Shown here: positions 56,766 through 64,000 of the stretch, in pieces | How the letters are laid out: the number at the start of each line of letters is the position of its first letter | How positions within the stretch are numbered: position 1 is the stretch's first letter | DNA from: Hypomyces perniciosus | Lineage: Eukaryota; Ascomycota; Sordariomycetes; Hypocreales; Hypocreaceae | Length of the DNA stretch: 64,000 nt | Direction of reading: 5' to 3' | NCBI GenBank assembly: GCA_008477525.1 | Contig: SPDT01000004.1 | Span: forward strand, 1,426,001-1,490,000 | Position numbers and translations under genes: made by a program | The notes under the pieces: model-generated | Databases searched by the model: none | What the model saw: the letters and a program-made list of their open reading frames with translations, nothing else | What the model was told of the DNA's origin: nothing

Positions 56766-58134
56766 GATAATTCCTTGAGGGATGTTTATGTGCAGGTGTT
56801 CGGTAAATGTTGTTTGCGTGGGCGCGATCAGATCGTGCGTCTCGAGGCCTCTTTTTCATTTGCGAAAGAGATGGCAGAACGAGCTGTGTTGGATGGCTCC
56901 TGATCGCGCGATAGAGAATGTAGTGGTGCTGGCGAATCATGTGCGGGCGCTGGCACCACTTGGTGGCCGCTTTGTTTACCGTGGGTGCTGGGGCAACTCA
57001 CCATTGTTTTCAGGGTGCCTTGTTGGGATTGGATAGTAGCAACAGGTATTCAGTAGCCGTCCCACAAAACGGGTTCCCAATTCGTCTTTGCTGGAGTGAG
57101 GTTTTTCAACGTGCTCAAGAGGGCGATTTTCAGACCAGAGATGATGATGAGAGGTTGAAGAAGACAACAAGACGATTGTGACTCCTGAAGTCGACGCCCC
57201 ACTAGGACCCCTTGCCCAGCTTTGACGGGGCAACGAGTCAACAGAGTCGATAGCAGCCAATCGACCGACCTTGCCTGTCGCCCGCAGGCGGTCTGCGATA
57301 AACCGATAGATCGGTAATATGGGCTTAGGTATGCATCTGTCTTGTGCATCTGCTTCACATCTTGTGCCTTGTGCTCGTGCTCGTAAGGATGCACATTAAT
57401 AAATCAATAGCGCGACGCCGAACCCCCAAACTTCGTCTCACCATCCCCGTCATTATGCTGTTCAAAACTTCGCCCAGCTGCGTAATCATACGATGAGCAA
57501 CATGTGACGACTCGTTCCTTTTCCTGATCATGATCCCCTCACTACCTTCTGCCCGCTCTTGACGTCAGAATGTACATCAGCCTGAGCCCTGTGATGCACT
57601 GCATGGATGTATGCAGACTCCAGAGACGGGAGCGTCGGTGATATTCGTGCATATAACTGCATGCTACCTTACTTCGTACAGAGTACGGAGTACAGGTGTA
57701 GACCCCTTTCTCTAGCACCGACCTCAAGAGCCAGGTCAACTGCCGACTGCCTACCCTAAGGCATCATCATCATCATCCTGGCGACGTGTCTGAAACCTCG
57801 CTTATGGTCCCAATAAATGGAGATCTGGATAAATTCAACGACAGCCCATCCTTTCGCCCGCCATGTTGATAAATACTAATCAGCCTCCATATTTGTGAAT
57901 GATAGGGACAGCAATGTTGAATCGCTCATACAGGCACTGTAAGCGGGAATATTCCCGGCAATCAACCGAACCATCCCCTCGCGTGCTATGGCGTCAGTTC
58001 TCCAAGCCTTCAGTCTATCCCTCCATCGTCATCTTCAATCTTCTTTCAATAGACAGACAAGCCTTTTGAAGTCGTTTATTGGGACTTTCTGATACAACCC
58101 ATTATTTATCACCAAAAACACAACTACAGAAACA
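56766..58134. other. Intergenic, no gene seen
   Basis: Divergent promoters of the light chain and the CoA-binding gene. TACTTCGTA at 57670-57678 and TACGGAGTA at 57684-57692 stand five bases apart. Confidence 0.6.
57670..57692. promoter_or_regulatory. Inverted pair of TACTYCGTA 9-mers
   Basis: TACTTCGTA and TACGGAGTA face each other across five bases, giving an imperfect inverted repeat. A function is not known. Confidence 0.4.
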
Positions 58135-58663
58135 ATGGCCGTCACTGAAGCCACTGCCAAACGCTTCTTCTCATCACCCTTCTTCGCCGTGGTCGGAGCT
58201 AGCTCCAACCCCGCCAAGTTCGGTCACAAAGGTTTATATATCCTGCCCTTCAAACCAATCTTGTTTCTATAGATTCCATATTGACTCCCTTATTGTTCAT
58301 GCGTGGTATCTCGCACACGATCAGTCCGTTACGCCAATCAACCCCGCTTCTCCGTCCGTGACTGTCAACGGGCGGGACTACCAGACAGTGCCAGACGTGA
58401 AGGCGCTGCCAAAGCCCAAGGAGACGTCCGTCTCTATCATCACTCATCCAGGTATCACTATCAATGTTCTCAAGGAGGCCAAGAGTGTGGGTATCCCGGC
58501 GATTTGGCTGCAGCCGGGTACGTGGGACGATGAGGTCCTCAAGTTTGCCTCGGCAGAGGGAGCTTTTGAGGCTGTTGTCTATGGTCCAGGTGGCCGAGGC
58601 AGTGAGGGCTGGTGTGTTCTCGTCGATGGTGAGAAGGCTTTGAAGGACGCTGGCAAGTTGTAA
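58135..58663 (+). CDS. CoA-binding domain protein with apparent GT-TG intron
   Basis: A small Rossmann-fold protein of the succinyl-CoA-synthetase-type CoA-binding family; its role in fungi is unknown. Exon 1 is 58135-58231 and exon 2 58296-58663, giving about 154 residues, the usual length. Exon 1 codes FFAVVGASSNPAKFGHK, exon 2 VHAWYLAHDQSVTPINP and later the VSIITHPG and IWLQPGTWDDEVL segments, all matching the family. To join them in phase, the 64-bp intron must end in TTG at 58293-58295 rather than AG. The only AG in the intron (58271-58272) gives the wrong phase and adds residues the family lacks. This may be real non-canonical splicing, a base error or a damaged gene. Confidence 0.78.
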
Positions 58664-59574
58664 TAACCTAGAATTGTCAACATATATCACCTCGCCATCT
58701 AGTTGAAGCTATAGCAGAGCTGTATAGACTGGCTTATACTATCACAATGAACAAAACAGGGAAGCAAACTAGAAACAACAGTACGAAGTACGTCGAATGA
58801 ATATATGAGTGACATAAATATGTGCTCATGCAGTCGTTTAGATGACAGCCGACTGCAAGGTTATTTCACCAGACTATTGTCAGCTCATCCAGCCGGGTAA
58901 GACATCAGAACTTGATGCTTTTACGGAGTATTAATATTCCTGACACCCCTGATCCCCTTATGCCATCTCAATGCAGCATATAGGGGTGATTTGCGTGTTT
59001 AGAAAAGATGTTAAATATTTCCCGATTTGCTCCAATATTTTTAGAGCTGCAGCAGTGAGACGCTTCTGGGGCAACAGCCTGCAAGCCATTCATGTACGGA
59101 GTACAACGGTCCAATTGAGTTCTTTGGTGGTTTCCTGGTTGGAGATCAAGTGAGGGGCTGCCCCCACTTTGCCCTGAAAGGCTGAAAGTAAACAAACGCG
59201 CCTGCTGATCGCGGTTCCGTAAACAGCCACACTCAGCCACAGCCACTTGGCGCGCGCACACAGCTATGTCTCTCGATTTCAGACTCCAGATTCCAGATCC
59301 CAGACTTTTGTAACGAACCAACAAAACAACACAATTTCGACTTTCACGATCTCAACCCTCGCCGAACGACGTTACGAAACGCGACCTCCCGCTTTCAACC
59401 ACCGATACAAAACCACCAATATCATCTTCAATTCTACTGAGAGGCCGAGCTTCTCTTACTCATCGAGTCTTTGGCGTCGCGCCCGTCGTGTCCTAAATTG
59501 CGCGATTCGTGACCCGAATTGACTGATACTATTAAAGTTGGACACAGAGGTTGCGCGGATAGTTACTGTTCGCC
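58664..59574. promoter_or_regulatory. Intergenic and BIR1 promoter side with three TACTYCGTA copies
   Basis: Copies of the 9-mer family are at 58782-58790 (TACGAAGTA), 58922-58930 and 59095-59103 (TACGGAGTA). No gene is seen; the last 350 bases look like a 5' leader. Confidence 0.5.
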
Positions 59575-61737
59575 ATGGCTTCCTCAGATCCTTACCAATA
59601 CTTCACATACGAGGCCCGTTTGAACTCCTTTCAGAAAAGCGCAGCCAAGAAGCGAGGAGCAGCAGCAGGTGGTCGAGCACCAAAGGCGCTTAACTGGCCT
59701 CACAAGCAGATTTCACCAGCCAGCGTATGCGTCTAACCCATATCATTTTGTTGCCATAATGAAATCGTGCTGACGCGCATTGGACAGCTTGCCAGAGCCG
59801 GCTTCTTCTTCTCCCCTAGCCCCGCCAGCCCCGACAACACCGTGTGTTTCCTTTGCGAAAAAGGCCTCGATGGGTGGGAGGCAGGCGATGACCCTCTCTT
59901 CGAACACATCAAACACGCCCCCCACTGCGGCTGGGCGGTTGTTGCTGCCATTGAGGCCGAGATCGACGACTACAACAAGGTAGACCCAAACAGCCCAGAA
60001 ATGATCGAGGCGCGCAAGGCAACGTTCGGGGGCAAGTGGCCACACGATGCAAAGAAGTCGTGGAAATGCAAGACCAAGCAGGTAAGTTGTGGCCCGAGTG
60101 GAGTACATGGTTAGGCGGTATGCGCTGACCCCTGTAGCTTGTCGAGGCGGGCTGGAAATACACACCTACCACAGATTCGGACGATATGGCCACCTGCACA
60201 TATTGTCAACTGGCACTCGATGGATGGGAGCCCAATGACAAGCCCTAGTAAGTCTCGATATGCTTACTTCCCGACACTCTCCCCACAGCTCTAACTCTTT
60301 TCAAGCGACGAACACTACAATCGATCTCCAGACTGCCCCTTTTTCGCATTGGTCAGCCAATTCAAGAGTATGGCGAAAAATTCTAGTCGCGGAAAAGGAG
60401 CGCGAACCTCCAAAGCTTCTCGGCTATCCACCCAGTCAATTGGCTCGACTGTATCAGAGACTACGGTGGCACCACCACCGAAGTCCAAACGGGGCAAGAA
60501 GAGACAGAGCGAGGCCATGGAAGACTCAACTATGAACACATCCGAAATTCCCGTACCTAAGAAACGAGCCAAAACAGCCCCCTCCAACACGACACTTGAT
60601 AACTCCACCGTTCTCCACGAAGATGACACTGAAATGACCGATGTGACATCTAAGTCCACTGGCCGTAAGAAGGGTCAGGGATCAAATACGAAATCAAGTC
60701 GAAAGGCCGCCGAAGCACTGGATTCGAATGCGTCTATGGCATCTTTACGAGCACCGCCTGGTAGCTTCCCCGATGACGATGAAATTGAACGCCAGTTGGA
60801 AGCAGAACTTGAGCGGCAGTCTAATGACGGCTATCCAATGTTTGATCCATCACCACACGAACCAGATGAATCCGCTATTGAAGATGAATTCAAGGCCCTC
60901 CAAGCTGAGATGGAGGTCGATCAACCTGAGCGAGCTCAGCCGCCTGCAAAACGAGGTCGTGGGCGGCCCTCGAAAGCATCGTTGGCTTCGCAGGACTTGA
61001 ATAATGATGATGAGAATAGCAAAGCTGCCCCAGCACCTGCGAAGAGGGGCCGAGGCCGGCCGTCCAAGGCGTCATTAGCTTCACAGGATTTGAGCACTCT
61101 GAGCAATGCTACTGACGCCAAAGATGGCCAGCCTCCAGCAAAACGCCCCCGTGGAAGGCCATCAAAGAAGTCAATGGAACCGGTAGAGATTGAAGTTCGT
61201 CAGCCTTCTGAGGCGGCTCAAGAACGCCCAAAATCACCCGCACCTACGTCCCGATCCTTGGTTCTGCCGTCCACTCCAGCTAAAATAATCTCTCCCGCCC
61301 CCTCAGCCATGCAGCCAGTGTTATCACCATCACAATCTCCACAAGCATCAGATGCGGAGAACCAACCTCCGATCGCTGGAACCATGAAGCGAGTCGTGCT
61401 GGCGCCTGTGACAGCGACTCCTATGCGTGGGTCTCCATCGAAGCGCAATGTCATTGCTAGGCTTCGAAGCGCCAACCCCTGGTCAGCTACCAACCTTGAG
61501 GCAATATTTGGTACTCCTCGTGCCAGTCCGAGCAAAGAAAATGAAATAGATCGCTTCTTGAGGCGAGGCAAAGATCTCACGAGCCCAGAGAAGGGGATGA
61601 CTGTAGAAGAGTGGATTCACTTCAGTGCCACTGAGGCAGAAAAAAGGTTGAAGCATGAGTGTGAGACGCTGGTTAATCATTTTGAGATTGAGGGCACAAG
61701 AGCAATAAACGTCTTGGAGGGGTTGGAAGTTGAATGA
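59575..61737 (+). CDS. BIR1: Bir1/survivin-like BIR-domain protein
   Basis: A chromosomal passenger complex subunit that places Aurora B (Ipl1/Ark1) at centromeres with INCENP and Borealin. Exons are 59575-59724, 59788-60081, 60138-60247 and 60306-61737, giving about 661 residues. Two BIR repeats are present. The first has CFLC (about 70-73), then H and C at about 93 and 97. The second has CTYC (about 168-171), then H and C at about 188 and 195, rebuilt across intron 3. The rest is disordered, with three AT-hook-like repeats at about residues 396-475 and several SP/TP sites. A conserved-looking C-terminal helix region (TVEEWIHFSATEAEKRLKHE) ends the protein and is the likely INCENP/Borealin-contact part. 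Splice phases are all consistent. Confidence 0.92.
60940..61175 (+). repeat. Three tandem AT-hook-coding repeats in BIR1
   Basis: Three repeats code PAKRGRGRPSKASLASQDL, the same motif again, then PAKRPRGRPSKKSM, separated by 15-25 residues. The core RGRP is the minor-groove-binding AT-hook. Confidence 0.85.
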
Positions 61738-62550
61738 TGATGTGGGATGAATGAATCGTCTAGACGGCATCTAGAGTGTTCGGTGTCTTGGTTCCGTGTT
61801 GACTTTTGGTCTGGGTTGGCGTTTTGGCATTGGCAAAGTTTTTGATAGCGTTTTAGGTGCATTTGTGGGATTGGACTGGGTACAGGGCACATGATGAACA
61901 ATGTTTTCATTCCCCCCATATCGACACCTTGCATTGCGCTGTTTTTCATAGGAAAGGTTGTATGTCGCGAAGGGGACTACCATATCTGCTGCTTGATGAT
62001 CGAGTTAGTACCAGGGGAGCCAACACTTCTAGGTCGGGGATGACCCCGTTTGAGGCCCCCCCCCCGTATTTGTTTAAGCCATGATTTCTCATCAAGCATT
62101 GCATTGCGCATTAATCCCAATCACCAGTGTGACGGCAGGCGATAAGCCACCTTGACACATGTATGTCTTGTATTGACCTAACAACTGCCTGTTCCCAAAG
62201 GAGCGACACGGGTATCTTGCATTATTCCCATCCTAGTCCCATAGTCCTACACATTCCAATTGCCACCCAATCCAGTCCAGTCCAACATTGTCATTCCCAA
62301 GGTAAGGAGTGTAGTGGGTTCCCAGGACTTAGTGTGGTTCAAGTCTTGGTTTATCCATTAAAATATATCTATTATAAAATCCGCCATAGAAGTGTTATCA
62401 TAAGTCAAAGTGTTGGTGAAGGAGAGTCGTGAAAGGTTGATAAAAGTTATCAAGTGGGAGGTCATGTCTTGAAGCTGCGGCTGATGATCTCGCCAATGGT
62501 AGATAGGCTCTACGCAAATGAGCGAGATCATGATTCCTAGAACTTCGCAA
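61738..62550. other. Convergent intergenic region
   Basis: 3' flanks of BIR1 and of the wall-protein gene. A C run of 10 or more bases lies near 62056. No gene is seen. Confidence 0.6.
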
Positions 62551-64000
62551 TTAGATGAAGATGAAGCTCAGGATAGCTAGTATAATGACACTCCGGCCAG
62601 TACTGGGTCGAGCGGCGTTGTTCACTAGGATAGGTGTCGACGATGTTGGGATGGCACCTGTTCCTGTCGCGGCGCCGCTACTAGTGCTGCTGCCTCCCTC
62701 TCCAGTCTGGGTAGTTCCGGATTGTCCAGAGCTATTAGGAGGGCCGGATGTAATCGCTGAAGTCGGTATAACCCCTTCAGTTGTAGATCCAGATCCTGAT
62801 CCAGATTCAGATGGAGATCTAGATGTCGAAACAGATCTCGAAACAGCAGTGGTGAGCTCTGGTTCGGATGTGGAAGCAGACGAGGTTCCTTCCACTGCTG
62901 AAGTGGATTCTGAGGCTGTTACAACAGCAGAAGTGCTCAAGGTGGTCTGTTCGGCCGTGGTATTAGTAGACTCTGGCTCGCTTTCAGTCGGCGATGCGCC
63001 GGTGGTTGTTGATTGGGGTTCCGTTACAGTAGGCGTAGATGGTTCCGTTCTGCTCGAGGAGGAAGGTTTAGTTGCAGGGATGCTGCTCGTCTCTGTGCTA
63101 GATTCAGGGGCGTCTGTCGAAGTTGACCGTGCAGTTGTGCTTGTTGGCTCAGCATCGCCTGAAGTCGTTGGTTCAATTGGACTGAAACTCGTGGGCCTCG
63201 CCGAAATTTGGGTACTTGTCACAACAGGTGGTTCCGACGTCACAATGGGGTCGGGCCTAGACGTCGACGACGAGGTAGGGGTTGTATTTCGGCCATCACA
63301 GAAGCCAATGAACTGCGCAAACTTGGGTTCCACGTACTTCTTGATAGTCTCTCTTGTTGAATTCGTATGACTGATGACGCAATCGACGCATCGGTCATGG
63401 CTATCCAAGAAAGCAGATCCAGGCTTACAAAGTTCGTCAGATTTCCCGTTAGCTTGGGCAATCAAGTAGGCCGAGTTGCAGATGGGGTAGCAGATGGACG
63501 GAGCTGTGGTGGCTCTCTTGCCAAACTTGTGCGTCTTGCGACGGACGTGTTGGTTGTAGGACCCTTGATACTCTTTTTGGTTACTAACGGTCTTAGTGGT
63601 GGACTTGGGCCAATTCGTCAAGGTTGTTTGTGAAGCCCAGTTTCCAGTTGTAATAGTCTTAGTATGTCCGTACTCAATTGTCTCATAGACCTCATACTCG
63701 AAAATGCCATAGGACAAGCCGAAAGCTTCTGGATTCAAGTTGAAGTAGCCATATGAGGGTGGGAAGTAGCCCGTTTCACCCGCTTTCCATGTCACGTTGG
63801 TAAAGGGCGGAGCTCGAATACACTCCTCAGGCTTGCATAAGAACTCATCTTCGGGAGAGTCTGGCCAGAAGTTGCATCCACTCGGCCTTCGGGGGTTGCA
63901 CACATATCCCGGCTTACATCCAAACGTGAGATCTGATTTCGGCGACAGTGGCGCATGGGACCCGGTCGGTTTTGGACAGAGAGTAACACTGAAGGCCGGA
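62551..64000 (-). CDS. GPI-anchored Cys-rich, Ser/Thr-rich cell-wall protein (5' end outside window)
   Basis: The frame runs off the right edge, so the N-terminus and signal peptide are not seen. The visible 482 codons start with a Cys-rich region (FGCKPGYVCNPRRPSGCNFW, then LCKPEECIRAPPF) followed by an aromatic-rich ordered part (GYFPPSYGYFNLNPEAFGLS). Next is a second Cys-rich module (CYPICNSAYLIA to CVDCVISHTNS). A stalk of about 190 residues rich in Ser, Thr, Pro and Glu comes next, a likely O-glycosylated spacer. The end (NNAARPSTGRSVIILAILSF) has the small-residue cleavage site and hydrophobic tail of a GPI signal. Role in the wall or adhesion is inferred from this architecture. I do not recognise a named family. 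Confidence 0.82.
   Translation of the reverse strand, partial: PAFSVTLCPKPTGSHAPLSPKSDLTFGCKPGYVCNPRRPSGCNFWPDSPEDEFLCKPEECIRAPPFTNVTWKAGETGYFPPSYGYFNLNPEAFGLSYGIFEYEVYETIEYGHTKTITTGNWASQTTLTNWPKSTTKTVSNQKEYQGSYNQHVRRKTHKFGKRATTAPSICYPICNSAYLIAQANGKSDELCKPGSAFLDSHDRCVDCVISHTNSTRETIKKYVEPKFAQFIGFCDGRNTTPTSSSTSRPDPIVTSEPPVVTSTQISARPTSFSPIEPTTSGDAEPTSTTARSTSTDAPESSTETSSIPATKPSSSSRTEPSTPTVTEPQSTTTGASPTESEPESTNTTAEQTTLSTSAVVTASESTSAVEGTSSASTSEPELTTAVSRSVSTSRSPSESGSGSGSTTEGVIPTSAITSGPPNSSGQSGTTQTGEGGSSTSSGAATGTGAIPTSSTPILVNNAARPSTGRSVIILAILSFIFI

Noticed and set aside
58271..58295. Use of the AG at 58271-58272 as acceptor in the CoA-binding gene
   Set aside because: It puts exon 2 out of phase and adds residues the family does not have.
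62555..63370. 271-codon plus-strand frame opposite the wall protein
   Set aside because: It mirrors the Ser/Thr-rich stalk on the other strand; composition (Val/Asp-rich) is that of a shadow.
1..64000. CRISPR arrays, bacterial operons, rRNA genes, intact transposons
   Set aside because: No regular repeat-spacer pattern, rRNA segment or transposase/reverse-transcriptase motif was seen.

Overview
The window is nuclear DNA of a filamentous ascomycete, most likely a Sordariomycete and possibly Hypocreales. The order is inferred from gene content, not proven. The evidence is many short spliceosomal introns (about 50-90 bp, GT...AG), a tRNA-Glu with an intron at the usual eukaryotic position, and fungal families: a fungal transcription-factor-like domain, a SAT4/rhodopsin-type membrane protein, a cAMP-receptor-like GPCR, an allantoate-permease-type MFS transporter and a GPI-anchored Ser/Thr-rich wall protein. 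Exon boundaries below were worked out by hand from splice sites and reading phase.

Left part (1-27 kb): a transcription-factor fragment without a zinc cluster, then mostly housekeeping genes. These are PSF2 (GINS replication complex), a disordered nuclear-type protein, a secreted M28 leucine aminopeptidase, NAF1 (H/ACA snoRNP assembly), ALG9 (N-glycan mannosyltransferase), a SulP sulfate permease, YOS1 (ER-Golgi transport), a SAM methyltransferase and an F-box protein. A 3.9 kb gene-free stretch and an MFS transporter follow.

Middle part (27-44 kb): an accessory-looking region starting at tRNA-Glu(CTC). It holds a rhodopsin-domain membrane protein, an alpha/beta hydrolase facing a glycosyltransferase, an AT-rich gene-poor stretch with nested inverted repeats, and a BTB protein with a C-terminal zinc-ribbon-like motif. 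It also holds a head-to-head pair of unrecognised paralogous genes that share a 22-nt microexon; one of the pair carries an apparent frameshift. A cAMP-receptor-like GPCR closes this part.

Right part (44-64 kb): a Dal5-type MFS transporter, a 4.2 kb gene-poor stretch, a thimet-oligopeptidase (M3) gene, a myosin light chain, a small CoA-binding protein whose intron seems to end in TG, BIR1 (chromosomal passenger complex, with three AT-hook-like repeats), and the 3' part of a GPI-anchored Cys- and Ser/Thr-rich wall protein running off the right edge.

The most unusual signal is spread over the window. The 9-mer TACTCCGTA (or its complement TACGGAGTA) occurs at least 19 times and the sister form TACTTCGTA/TACGAAGTA at least 9 times, all outside the exons assigned here. 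About 0.5 copies of any given 9-mer would be expected by chance on both strands. The paralog pair at 38-42 kb is the best candidate for an undescribed gene family.
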